A DNA stretch of 64,000 nucleotides from Paratinospora sagittata (Eukaryota > Streptophyta > Magnoliopsida > Ranunculales > Menispermaceae), in assembly GCA_035771175.1 (NCBI GenBank), contig CM069605.1:24258288-24322287 (forward strand). The letters run 5' to 3'. The notes beneath the pieces were generated by a model, which worked only from the letters and a program-made list of their open reading frames with translations, had not been told where the DNA came from and searched no databases. The position numbers were made by a program, and so were the translations under genes. Within the stretch, counting starts at the first letter, position 1, and the number at the start of each line of letters is the position of its first letter. Below are positions 11,709 through 23,383 of the stretch, in pieces.

Positions 11709-13349
11709 CTAATCAGGCTCTGGCAAAATCAACACTGGCGTAGATGTCAATCTTTTCTTCAGCTCTAAAAAGGCATTCTCACACTCCTTGGTCCATACAA
11801 AAGACACATCTTTCTGGGTGAGCCTAGTCATAGGCGTAGCTATCTTGGAGAATCCCTGAACGAATCTCCTATAGTAACCAGCTAACCCAAGAAAGCTTCT
11901 GATCTCGGTCACTGTCGTAGGCCTAGGCCAACTGATAATGGCTTCAACCTTAGACGGATCAACTGAAATCCCCTCAGAACTCACCACATGACCTAAAAAC
12001 TTCACTTCGGTGATCCAAAACTCGCACTTGCTCAGCTTTGCATATAGCCTATGCTCTCTCAGAGTTTGCAAGGTCACTCTAAGGTGTTCCTCATGCTCAG
12101 CCCGAGTCTTGGAATACACCAATATGTCATCAATGAAGACGATGACAAACTTATCCAGATACTGCCTAAAGACCCTCTGCATCAGGTCCATGAACATCGC
12201 CGGTGTATTAGTCACACCAAATGGCATCACAAGGAACTCATAATGTCCATAGCTGGTTCTGAATGCTGTCTTAGGCACATCCTCCTCCCTGATCCTCAGT
12301 TGATGATACCCGGAGCGCAAATCAATCTTCGAAAAATACCTCGCTCCCCTCAACTGATCAAACAAGTCATCAATCCTTGGGAGAGGATATTTGTTCTTGA
12401 TGGTCACTCTGTTCAATTGGTGATAATCGATGCACAACCGCAAGCTCCCATCTTTCTTTTTCACAAAAAGAACTGGAGCTCCCCAGGGTGACACGCTCGG
12501 GCAAATAAAGCCCTTAGCCAATAACTCCTCGAGCTGTTTCTGCAACTCTCTCAACTCGGCTGGCGCCATTCTATATGGTGCCATGGAGATAGGCTTCGTG
12601 CCAGGGACTAGTTCAATAATGAAATCGATCACTCGCTTCGGTGGTAATCCTGGAAGATCCGCAGGGAACACATCTGTAAAGTCCCTAACAATGGCAATAT
12701 CCTCAAGTACCACCTCACTAGTCTCTTCCTCATCAGGCACTAACCCAGCCAGAATCTCCCTATCTCCATCAGTCACAAATCTACCCCTTGTGACTGTCTG
12801 GTCTGAAGCTCTACCCTGTAGTGTAAACACTGGGTGTCCGGGGATCTGAAAAATAATTCTCTTCGCGAAACAGTCGATAACTGCATGATAAGCAGCGAGC
12901 CAATCCATCCCTAGAATTGCATCAAACTCTAAAAACTCTATGACTCGAAAGTCAATAGGCATCTCAACATCACCAATCTGAACCACACACTGGCTATAGA
13001 TCATGTTCGGGTAGATCCTCTCCCCAGCTACAGTACTCACCACTAACCATGTACTAGCCCTAATCGGAGTCAAATGCAAACTATCTACCATGCCTCCAGA
13101 TATGAATGATGATGTAGACCCAGCATCAAATAATACATGCATAGAAGTACCACAAATAATAAGAGTACCTTCCACCAAAGTCCTGGATGCTGTCGGGTCT
13201 GGCTCAGTAGCTGCCTTCGCTGTCTCTCTGGCACTGGACTGCTGCACAAATCCCTGAGCTCTCTGAAAATTCGGACACTCGAGCTTCCTATGCCCAGCCT
13301 GCCCACATTGAAAACATAAGAATGGAGCCCTGGGCGCAAATGACCCAGT
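11709..13349 (-). pseudogene. Zinc knuckle, protease and reverse transcriptase of gag-pol
   Basis: It follows the gag stop at 13350-13352 in the same frame. Order: CCHC zinc knuckle [15 protein letters not shown] (about 13280-13320); aspartic protease with active-site block [14 protein letters not shown] (about 13100-13140); RT with the [18 protein letters not shown] lead, [36 protein letters not shown] and the catalytic box FIDDILVYS, all intact; then the connection domain ([12 protein letters not shown]). About 547 codons without a frameshift. The catalytic residues of both enzymes are present, so loss of function is due to the stops and the missing 5' end. Confidence 0.94.
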
Positions 13350-14408
13350 CTAAGATGTCGTCACATAACTTCCTCGGCCTCTACCTCTGCCTCGGCCAAC
13401 AGCCTGTGGGAATGGGGGTCTCGGTGCACTCGGTGCCTGAATAGGAATCGGAACAGGAGAGGAAACCACTGGTGAGGCCATCATACCAGTCTGAACCTGG
13501 GATGCCTTACTCTGATCAGCATCAGACTGTGCTCTTCCATAAAACTTTCTCTTCCTTTCCCATCTTCCCTTCTTCCACGGAGTCTGGAACTGTCCCCCAG
13601 ACTCTGCTTGTGAAGTATGTTCACCTGGAGCTGCCCGTGTAGACATACCATCAACCCGCTCAGCCAACTCGTGCTGTTTGGCCCTCTGGACCACTGTGGT
13701 AAAATCAGTCATCTTCGTCACAGACAAGGCATGTCGGATCGCAGGCCTTAGGTTCAAAGAAAACCTCATAATCTTGTCACTCGGCGTCTGAACTAACCCA
13801 GGGGCATAAACTGCGAGCTGCCTAAATCTGAGCTCGTACTCCCTGACTGACATGGTGCCCTGTGCGATATTCAAAAACTCGAGTTGTTTAGCCTGTCTCT
13901 CAGTCTCTGGAACGTAAGCCTGTAAGAACAACCGTTTGAAGGTGTCCCAACTCTTCACTGCCCCCTGTGTATCCAACATTGAAAGCCACCAGTCCTCTGC
14001 ATCACTCTCCAGTGTGTGAGCAGCACATGGGACCTGAGACTCCTCATCAAGCTCTAAGGAGCGACTGATCTTCTCGACATTCTTCAGCCAATCTTTGGCC
14101 TTCTTCAAGTCAACCCCACCAGTGAATTCCTTAGGCTTTAGCTTCATGAACTTTTCTAGCAGTCTGATCCGCCGATCAATGGGGTTCTCCACAACAATAG
14201 GAGCAGGTGTAGGCATAGGCTGAGGTACAGCCATTTGAAGTCCTGCTGCCCCTGCAGCTCCACTAGCCTCGGCCCCACTAGTGCCCGCCTCCTGAGGTAT
14301 TGTTTGAGGTGACTGTCGAGCAATAGCCTCAACCTGCTGCACTAACGCCTGTATCTGTGAAGTCTGGGCTGCCATCAAGCGGCCTTGTGCCTGAATGATC
14401 TCCTCCAC
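13350..14408 (-). pseudogene. gag, N-terminus fused to LTR
   Basis: Capsid-type gag of about 350 codons. The core has FMKLKPKEFTGG, AKDWLKNVEKI, WDTFKRLFLQAYVPE and GTMSVREYELRFRQLA, the usual Retrotrans_gag landmarks, followed by a basic/Pro-rich tail and RGRGRGRG before a TAG stop at 13350-13352. There is no ATG at the 5' end: the frame runs directly out of LTR sequence (CTCCACTCACCTCA region at 14400-14410), so a deletion joined the LTR interior to gag. The original start and primer-binding site are lost. Confidence 0.9.
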
Positions 14409-14904
14409 TCACCTCATTTTCTAGCACATTCTTGGATTCTCTCCTCCACTCACCTCACTTTCTAGCACATTCTTGGATTAGAGAAGTGGGCATGGGACAC
14501 TTGTCCACTTTCATGCACCAACCTTCACATGTGTTGGTCTCATACTACCCATACCAACCACATGTACTTTAACCAATCTCATGCTTCCATGTATTTTAAA
14601 TGTTCAATCCATTTAATACACCAAATTTTCATTCTCATTTATCCTTTTATTCAATCAATCCTAACCCATATCAATTCATGGTTTAATGGGCCCATGCATA
14701 AATAATAACATATGCATTATACTTTAATTTAACATGACCCATATACAATTTATGATACACATATTTATATACATTATCAAGCATCAACTATACAAACATT
14801 AAACAACCATCAAACAAACACCAAACATATCAAGGCAACACATAGAGTTTGGGCAAAATGCAATTGGGTTATGGGCTAGATGAAATAATTTTCGGGGCGT
14901 CACA
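14409..14904 (-). repeat. 5' LTR remnant of the 7776-14904 element
   Basis: About 496 bp matching 9280-9762 almost base for base. It starts TGTGACGCCCC on the minus strand at 14904 next to GATTG, and stops inside the CTCCTCCACTCACCTCA minisatellite at about 14409, where gag begins. The short direct repeats at the breakpoint suggest a slippage or recombination deletion. Confidence 0.9.
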
Positions 14905-14909
14905 GATTG

Positions 14910-16030
14910 AGTGCAAAATTGAGATTGAATATGTTTTTATTGTGATTGATATAGATAGTCCATCTTAAATTGTTGGAATTGATGATTTGAACTGTGAATG
15001 ATCAACGTTGGTGAGCAGCTTGTGTGATACTCACTGTAGAGGGATGTATTTGATGATAAGTGTTATACCATATTGAGTATTCTTACCCCTAGTTTTATGC
15101 GTGGCATTGTATATATAAACTTGTTTATGAAATGTAAGCATGATATCATTATTGCATTATGATTTGAATTTATAGAATGTCTTTGATCATTAGAGCATGT
15201 CTTGGGTTTACTAGAGTAGGTCCATGACATGAGTGGTTGTCCAATTGGTCGAAATTCCTGAAACAGACTCGCATGAAGTACTAATGAGTACTTATGGCCG
15301 GTGCATTCCAATTTGGGAGGTCTAGACATAGGAACAACCAGGATTAATAATGAGTGAGTTGAGGTTGGTGCATTTCTTCATTGATGCACAATGAGAGGCA
15401 GACTGGGTTATTTACTTTGAAGGTGAGAGATGGTGTTTGCGATTTTCACCAGGCTATGCATTGTCTTGAAAGTGTATGAATGTGATAACTTGTATCTTGT
15501 TCATGTATCCTTATTTGATTACCAGCTTGCATATGATGTTTATACTGATTTAAATGTCATGTTTTCTTAATGATGTCATATATAATGCTATAAGTAGAAT
15601 ATTCACTGAACTTGTTGTGGCTCATCCAAACTCTTATTCTTCTTAGAATTGAAGGTGACTCTAAGGGCAAGGACAAAGCTAACACGGAGTAACTATTGCT
15701 CTTTCTGATTTTTAAATGTATGTATGAGATGTTTGGACCAAACTTTTGTATTTTTGTAAACACACGTGTATACCACTATTTATGGTATGATATAATGTAG
15801 ATGTGTAAACACGTATGTATGAGGGAAACTTGTTAGTAACGATTAAATGAAAAATGATGGATAGGGCGGTTTTATATGTGATATGTGGATGAAAGGAATT
15901 TTGTAGGTGCTATTTATGAAATGGAAATGAGATTATACACGTATTGAGACAAGTTAAGGCTGACAGTGTGTCAAGAGTTGACACGTGTGAAACTCTGTGT
16001 CGGTCGTGACATGCTTTGGAGGGGATCACG
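14910..16030 (+). mobile_element. Gypsy-type LTR, right fragment
   Basis: Continuation of the sequence interrupted at 7775. It carries the TTCACTGAACTTGTTGTGGCTCA block (about 15601) and CTCTTATTCTTCTTAGAATTG, shared in order with the LTR at 44721-46097 (read on its minus strand), and ends with GTGTCGGTCGTGACATGC...ATCACGACAG near 16000-16035, like that LTR's TCGTGACA end. Non-coding. Confidence 0.55.
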
Positions 16031-16035
16031 ACAGG

Positions 16036-16509
16036 TTTTCTCGTAGGTACACAATGGGAGAGAAGAAGGAGTGGTGAAGAGGGGGGGCTACCTAGAAGTG
16101 GTGGGAGGGACGACCCATTGGGGACGTCTTTTGAAATTTATTGTGAAAATTTTCATGGTGTGATTTCTTTCAAATAAAACATGTTTGCAATTCCTCGTGA
16201 TGCTTGTGATATTTTTAAATTAATTAGTAAAAATACTAAAATTAAGCTATTAAATTGATAAAATTAAAATTAAAATATATTATAAAACATAACTATTGAA
16301 CAACTATATTTTATGATCAACAACGTAGTATCAAACTTGAAAAAAAAAAGCCAAAATTGTATCAAAATAATTTAAAATTTGTTTTGAAAATTTTTATAGT
16401 GTGATTTCTTTCAAATAAAACAAGTTTGCAACCCTATGCAATGCACGTGGTATTTTTTATTTAATTAGTAAAAATACTAAAAACTAAGTTATTCAATTGA
16501 TAAAACAAA
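16036..16509. repeat. Two direct repeats with Helitron-tail-like sequence
   Basis: About 120 bp around 16143 recurs around 16381 (GTGTGATTTCTTTCAAATAAAACA, then GTTTGCAA, then TTAATTAGTAAAAATACTAAA). Period about 238 bp, about 85 percent similar by eye. The GCAATGCACGTGGTA-like core and AT-rich end resemble plant Helitron 3' ends, but the terminal CTAG-type end is not clean. No gene. Confidence 0.5.
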
Positions 16510-16949
16510 TCTATATCTATACTATCTATACGATTATAATACATCTTTTTTGCAAATCCTCGCCGTGTGGCCATTTTTGGCCTATTTCCATATTTGCCCA
16601 TCTAGATCTTACTATCATTCTTTATAAAAAAAAATATTAAGAATTTAAAAAATAAGGGTAAAATAGGTATTTATAACCTTTAGATAAACACACAACTATT
16701 GGAAAAATTAGAATCTAACTGTATTCCTAATAGTGGTAACGTTTATTTGGATAACTGTTGCCGCCAAATATCAGCATCTATCATTAAATATTAATTCATT
16801 TCACGAGGAGACGGTAGGAGACAATTCTTAAGGATTCAATTAAACTTTTCTTTGGTCTTAAATCCACCACAGATGACATCTCTCGACCTTTCTCAATTAC
16901 TTTTTTTCTTTCACACTTCTCTTTTCATTTTTTTTTTTCACCATCTTCG

Positions 16950-17036
<87 letters not shown>

Positions 17037-20000
17037 GATTATTTTTCTTCATTTCGGTTTTAACATTTCTCAGTATTAATTTTATGCAGGTACGTTTTGG
17101 TGGAAGCTAATTGCAAATAGAGATGCAGTACGCCAAGTTCATCAATGTCTATGATTATCTCTTCAAAAAATGATTGTCTTATGGTTTTTAAGTTTAATTA
17201 CGAGGAAATGGAGATGAATTTCAAAATTTATATATATTTGGATCGAAATCCAAATACCCTATACCAGACGCCAAAGAATTTCAAGGTTTTTAAGCTTTTT
17301 TTTTTTTTTTTTTGCTTTAATTCTTAGTGTGAAATATTCTGTTTGTTTTCACTATCATTTTTTTAATCATTACTTTGAGACGGTTGATTTTTTTGATAAA
17401 TTTCATTTCTCATTTTAAATTAAATTTATTCTATTGGTCAGTTTCTTTTCAGATTTACCAGTGCTTTAGCAAATGTAGATACTGCAAAGTTTACCAACTT
17501 TTACAATTAACTGAAGTTTTCCTTACTCAATTATGAGTAAATGGAGAAGAGAATCAAGGTTTACCAATATTTGGATCGAGTTTCAAGGCTTTCAGGCTTT
17601 ATTATTTTTCTTTTGTTTCAATTTTTAGTGTATATTTTATTTCTTTTCACTATCATTTTTTTTTTGTAAATATAATTTTTCTTTCTAATTATTGGTTGAT
17701 TTCACTTCATTATTTTATGTGCATACTACCGTTTATCTTCAAAGATTTTACATAAATTTAACACTGCACGTCCACTGGTACTACTATAATAGATCTTTCT
17801 TCGGGCCCTCGCCGTGTGGCCATTTTTAACTTTTTTCCACATTTATCTTCTTATTTGTTCATTACAAAATTAAACTGACATTTAATTAATAAGGATATTT
17901 TAGACATTTTGTCCAATTATCTAAGTTCAATGAATATGGTAATCATAACTAACGGCCACGTTCCCATATCCCTCATGATCATCTCGTTCTCTCAACACCT
18001 TCTTTCTTACTTTTACATCAACTGAAACCATTCTAAGATTTTTTTAGAGAGATCGTAGTGATCTCTTATATGTTTGTGTGGATTACTTCTCTTCCAATAT
18101 ACATAATTTCTTTGGCTCCAAAAATAGTCACTAAAATGGTCACGTTATCTTGGTCGTTCACGAAGACCTGGCTATCCGATCCTCTTCGGTGCTGCTTCAA
18201 ACCTCGGAAAGATTTGTGTTAAGCGATGAGTAGCCTGCTTCCACTGCAAAATACTAATACTGGTCGGATACTTCACAAATTCTCGTTCTCTATCTCTTTG
18301 TAACACCCCTTTGCCCTTTTAGCTATTCCCCTCTTTTTCAATGAAACACCATACCCAACTTGGTGTCTTCTATATTAAAATCGGTTATAGTTATATTTTT
18401 CTTTTAATTTACATGCATTAGTTAAAATTGAATGACATGCATTATCCTCTTTTACTCAATTTAATTTCTTTATGGGTTTAATTAATTATTTTTTAGGTGA
18501 TTACTCAATGAATGACATGCAGTATCTTCTTTGACCTTAAGCTCTTTTACTCTTTTTTTTTTTTCTATATAATTAAATTTAATAAATTTTTGAATTGATT
18601 ATCTGCATATGTGATTGTTCAATGTGTATTTTATTTAGTAATCAACTCATAAAAAAAAGGATGTGTTAGAATTTGAGTCCGATATTTAGCTTTGTTTAGA
18701 CAGATGCTAAATTCAAAAAAAAAAAAGAAAGAAAAGAAAGCCAGATGCTTAAATTATTGTTTTCTTTTTTCTTCTTCTTCTACTTAAATTATTGTTGAAT
18801 AATGTTAGTGTTATAAATTTCATTGGTTTATTCTGCATTATGGTATCAAATTTTATATGATTCCAGGTTCCTCTCCCTAATCACCGGTTTAGAGTAATTT
18901 GTGATGCTAGCCTATTTTTTGTTATGATTTTTTATATTTTACTTTTTGCAATTGTTGTTGTTGTGATTATTTAATTTTTATTTTTGTTTAGTTCGTATCA
19001 GGTAAAACTTTTATTTATTTCCAATATTTGATCATTATTGTTTATGATTTGGTTGCTTTAGGAATATGTTTAGAAACTTTAAAATTTATAATTTATTACC
19101 TGATTTAATTCATAATTTGCTTAATTAATTGTTCATTTTAGAAAAATGTTTACATGGATGAACTATTTTTAGTAGAATATTAATATATTTATTTAATTAA
19201 GTAATATATTTTATTGTTCATGTGCAAGGCATATGCAAGTTGACTAATAGAACTAATAATAAAAATACTTTGAGGGTCCTTACCATGTGGCTATTTTTGG
19301 CTTTGTTCCAAAAATACCCTTCTTTATATCTATACTACTAATAATAAGAACACTTTGAGGCCCTCGGCCATTTTTTTACTTTATTTCAAAATACCCTTCT
19401 TTATAATTAGATTTATTCTTTTTTGAAAAATCTTAAAATTTACATATTAAGGGTAGAACAAGTATTTTAACTTATTATCTAAGCCAAAAAAAAAAAAAAA
19501 AGTAAAAGAGAAATACAAGGGAAAACGTTGGTTCCAAAAAGTCTCTACCTAGTTCCCACATTTTCGTCCCTTATCTTTATTAATGGGTTAAAGCAGTTAA
19601 ATGGAATGTGTCCGTTGTATTTATCTAAGCATTTTCCTTTATCTTAACAACCCACCACTTTCCCCCTCTCTCACTTTTTGAGGGAGAGATGAGGATGAAA
19701 TGTGAGAAGATGAGGATGAAACAATAGAAAAGTGCAAAAACTCCCTCACTTGATTGTGAGTCAAAAAAAAAAAAAAGAATAATATAATCTCCATTTTCTG
19801 AATTTTCTCTATTATTGCTTGCAGATTTATTAGTGCAAGCGGTTGGAATAACAAGAAGATCTCATAGTGGAGGGAAAATGGAAAGAGTGTTGGAACCGTT
19901 CTGATCCACAGCTATCCAGGTAAATTAGGTTTGTTTCCCCTCCAGGCTTGCTGCTCATTTTTTTAGCGTTACTCCTAGCTCCTCCTTCCTGCCTTCTCTT

Positions 20001-20640
20001 AAGCGTTGGAGAGTGGTGAGGTTTGTGTGTCTGTGTTGCGCGTTGACAAAAAAAAAAAAGAAAAAGGTTTGTTTCAATACCGTTCTCAATGTTTTATTTT
20101 TTCAAATATACTTACCATAGGATCTATTTATATATTGGCAATTTGCTTCGACCTTCCAAGGACTCTGACCCAACACCTTTGTAGCAGCAAAAATGGTCGC
20201 AAGTTCTGCCAATAAGGACTAGGCATACACCATTTTTTGATCAAATCTAAAGCCCTGCTTCGCTTTTTCTGCAATGTAGTAGGTATACACGATTTCGTCA
20301 CTTCGAAGACGCTCTAACAATTTATCTGCAGGTGCATTCTCAAGGTCTAAAACTTGATACTTTTCTGTTTGTTTTAGAGTGTTGTGCAGATTTGTTGAAT
20401 GTATTTGAACTGGGAAATGTTTTCGTGGAAGTGTTTGAAACTTGGGTTAGAGATTGATTATTATAAACATAAAATGATGTAAAATCGGTGATGTCATAGG
20501 GTGTTTGATGTGTTTTTTGTTAGAAATATTTTTCTTGAGACTCATATAAATGGGTTCTTTCATAAATATTTGATTTAGTTAATTTAACTTATTTTGTGGT
20601 TTGACTTTTAGTGAACATTCTAATTTATAAATTAATGTAA
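16510..20640. mobile_element. AT-rich non-coding tract with several Helitron-like heads
   Basis: Blocks starting like TCTATACTACTAATAATAAG followed within about 40 bp by CCTCGCCGTGTGGCCATTTTTGGC and an AAAATACCCTTCT-like block occur near 16510, 17780, 19255 and 19329. This is the repetitive head seen in many plant non-autonomous Helitrons. No Rep/helicase sequence and no convincing coding region were found in the 4 kb; reading frames here are short and low-complexity. Element boundaries are not resolved. Confidence 0.45.
16953..17036. repeat. (TTA)n microsatellite, about 28 units
   Basis: Uninterrupted ATT/TTA trinucleotide array of 84 bases. The open frame over it translates to poly-isoleucine and is not a gene. 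Confidence 0.97.
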
Positions 20641-20890
20641 TTTAGTTAATATTGTAGTAACACCTTTTTTTGGTTTATTTTACTTTATCATTTTGTTAGA
20701 TAATATTATTATCAAACCCTCACTGAATTCTTTTTTTAATTACAAATTTATCACGTGCGAAGCGCGTCGACTATTTATTGTAGTAATACTTTTTTTTATC
20801 TTTTATTTTACTTCATAATTTTGTTAGATAATATTTTTATCAACTACACTCACTCAATAAAAAAAATAAAAAAAAAATAAAAAGGCTACT
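20641..20890. repeat. Duplicated segment around a Helitron-like 3' end
   Basis: The block ATTGTAGTAACACC...TTTTGTTAGATAATATT (20653-20725) recurs at about 20779-20850. Between them lies TTTATCACGTGCGAAGCGCG (20746-20765), a short GC hairpin-like sequence in AT-rich DNA typical of plant Helitron 3' termini. Confidence 0.5.
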
Positions 20891-20896
20891 AAAGTT

Positions 20897-21387
20897 AAGG
20901 GTGATAATTTGTGTTGTCGTGTCTTAATAGATCGTGTAATAATCGTGTATAATAAAATATATTGTAAACCCAAACATGACATATTTTAAATAACATGTTA
21001 TTATATGTAAACTCAAACTTGGCACATTTAATAAACAGGTTAAACAGGTTAACCTGTTTATAACCATAACCCTTAAAGTTTAAACAAGTTTATTCTAACA
21101 TATTTATCATATATAAATTCTAAATTAACATATAAATCAAAAATCTTAAATCATAATTATACAATTATATAGTAAAGACCATATAAAATATTATAAAGTT
21201 AAAGTCTCAACACATGACACAAAATATTAAAAAGTCTTCACACATAACATAAGTCTCAATACAAAATATAATCGTGTTAAACGGATTAACACAAAATATA
21301 ATCGTGTTAAACGGGTCAATTTTGAGTTTAGCAGGTTGACCTGCTTTTAACCTGAAATTTAATCGTATTTAACCTATTTCTACACCT
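20897..21387. mobile_element. hAT-type MITE-like element
   Basis: Starts AAGGGTGATAATTTG and ends with the imperfect reverse complement AAATAGGTGTAGAAATAGG. It is internally rich in AATCGTGTTAAACGGGTCA and GGTTGACCTGCTTTTAACC motifs, a composition common in short plant hAT derivatives. About 490 bp, no coding capacity. A clear 8-bp target duplication was not seen. Confidence 0.5.
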
Positions 21388-21478
21388 ATTTATACAAAAT
21401 TTAAATCCGTTTATTTGACCTATGTAGCCACCCCAAGTACTTGGAAGAACTCTTCGTGAGAGCGTTTTCTCACACAGA

Positions 21479-22718
21479 ATGAGCGTGTCTTCTCGTGTAG
21501 AAGTTTTCAATAGAGGGCGATTTGTTGGAGCTATGAAAATCTTTTTCAATGACAGAGGAAGAATAGATTTGGGGCATTGCAAATATCTAGCAAGATCATA
21601 CAGGGGTGGACTTCAAGAAGTGTTTACATGCTTCAGTGTTAACGTAAAAACCAATTAGCAAAGATGGATTTTGCACTACAATGAGCCAACTATGGAGAAC
21701 ATCGAAGCCAGCTGCCTTCAAAGAAATGGGGGAAAAGATGTTTATCATCCAATTTAATAACATAACAGATAGGAGAGTTTTAGAAAGAGAACCATGACAT
21801 TTTGATAAATCCTTAGTAATCCTCGCTGAAGTCGATGGAATGAAAAAACCTTCTAAAACTGAGATGATCAGGACAAAGTTCTCGATACATATATATGATC
21901 TCCCAATTGCATACATGACAAAGGAAGTAGCGAGGATGATTGGTAATGCTTTGGGGGAATTTGTGGAAATCTCGGAAGACCAAAGGTATTGCTACTGGGG
22001 GAGATCAATGAGAATAAGGGTGAGGATTTACGTCAGGAAGCCAATACGGCGAGGTCTAAAAGTTCAAGTAGCTCAGAGAGAAGAACCGATATGGGTTTCT
22101 TTCAGGTACGAACGATTGCATGGTGTTTGTTATTTTGTTGAAGCTTGGCTCATACGATAAAGTTCTATGAAAAGTATGCAATGGAGGACAATGATATGAG
22201 AAGAGAGAAGCTACAATATGGCTCCTGTCTCAGATTTAATGAGAGATCATCACCTTCACTAGGGAGGAGCTCGGAGGAAGGTGAAACCCAGAAGGTGAAT
22301 CTCTTTCCAATGGTGGTTAAATCGCCGGAGAGAATGATGGAGCCTAGCAGCTGCGGTGAGGGAATGGAGATGGAAACTGACATAAGACGCATCATGGCAT
22401 TGACAAGAGCAATTGCAGAAATCTTGTAATATCTTCTGAGAATCCGGCTTGTCAGTTGGAGAGAGAAAACGGTAGAAATCTATATCTTTCATTTTCACCG
22501 TTGAAAGCGCAAGTCATTGTTCCAGTGATGGACTGCAATACTGATAGGCCCACTCATGGACCAAAGAAAAAAGCCCAAGTCATCCAAGTTGCTGATGATG
22601 CGAAAGATAAGAAATCAGATTTTAAAGCCCATCTTACTCTAGCCCACAACATAAATAGCCCAACAACATCTCAAACTAAAGCCCATACAAATGAAGTAAT
22701 GATGAGGGAAACAAATAA
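21479..22718 (+). pseudogene. LINE ORF1, 5' part (DUF4283-like)
   Basis: Decayed ORF1. After a first open stretch (ATG 21479, stop near 21656) a second frame gives MSQLWRTSKPAAFKE...MFIIQFNN, then from 21840 KKPSKTEMIRTKFSIHIYDL, MTKEVARMIGNALGEF, RIRVRIYVRKPIRRG and VSFRYERLHGVCYFVE. These match the DUF4283 and zinc-knuckle-linker pattern of plant L1 ORF1 proteins (RNA binding in the retrotransposition particle). The cysteines expected after YFVE are lost by a frameshift near 22150. The sequence is interrupted at 22718 by the MULE and resumes at 27634. Confidence 0.8.
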
Positions 22719-22763
22719 GGGCCTGACTATTTTCACCCACCCATTCCTATCTCTTCACCTACT
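22719..22763 (+). repeat. MULE left terminal inverted repeat
   Basis: Pairs with 27580-27624, with about seven mismatches in 45 bases. Preceded by AACAAATAA. Confidence 0.88.
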
Positions 22764-23383
22764 TACTCTCTTCACCTACCAAAAAATTTAAACAAAAAAT
22801 TTAAAATAACTCATATCCTTCCATATTCTCATTCTGCCCTTGATATTTTTAAACCCAAATACCATTTTCCATTTCCTTCTCTCTCATTTTTTCTCTTCCC
22901 ATTTTCATTGATTCGCGATTTCTTCGAGTTTTTAGGGCATTCAACCGGTTAGAACACTGCTAAGAACGACTACGAGCAACCTTGTTGTGAAATCTTGCAA
23001 AAAAAAAAAATTGTATTATTAAGGTTTTTGGGGGCTTCGAAGTAAAAGTGATTCAAGAACTCGAATCAACAAAATCGGTATGTAAGTCTTTGATTTCTTC
23101 AAGTTTAAGTTGATTTTAGTGCTACATTATTATATTGAATTATTTTTGTGCAAATAAAATGGCTGAAAATGGTGAAATAGAAGTGGCGGAAATGGGTTTC
23201 AGAAACCCATTTCCGCACCGGAATCGCCTTATAGGTCGGACGGCTTACCCTCTGTCCGCTCTAATGAGGGCGGACAGAGCATTTGTTTGGTTTTTTTAAT
23301 TTTTTTGGTTTTGTTTAAGCTAAATATCAATTGTTTGTCCTAATTGTATAATCTTTTCTATGTATTTGGCTATTTTGATAGAT
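22764..23383. other. MULE left subterminal non-coding region
   Basis: AT-rich, non-coding. It includes GTCGGAC/GTCCG-type motifs at 23237-23275 like those clustered at 26905-27125 on the other side. A promoter for the downstream gene is likely here, but no clear TATA box was identified. Confidence 0.5.

Larger units (their letters stand above)
7776..14904 (-). mobile_element. Chromovirus (Tekay-like) LTR retrotransposon, 5'-deleted
   Basis: Perfect 5-bp target-site duplication GATTG at 7771-7775 and 14905-14909. In minus-strand order: 5' LTR remnant (14904 to about 14409), gag, protease, RT, RNase H, integrase, chromodomain, polypurine tract, 3' LTR (9762-7776). The 5' LTR keeps only about 500 bp; the rest of it, the primer-binding site and the gag start are deleted. 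Order PR-RT-RH-IN plus a C-terminal chromodomain identifies a Ty3/gypsy chromovirus. The long LTR and TGTGACGCCCC start suggest the Tekay/Del group; the clade is inferred, not tested by phylogeny. Confidence 0.93.

Noticed and set aside
12010..12849. Plus-strand frames of 77-146 codons
   Set aside because: They are antisense to the well-supported RT/protease frame on the minus strand.
16852..17079. Open frame with a poly-isoleucine run
   Set aside because: It is the translation of the (TTA)n microsatellite with no other coding signal.
22165..22498. Minus-strand frames opposite LINE ORF1
   Set aside because: They lie antisense to a better supported DUF4283-like sequence and show no domain.
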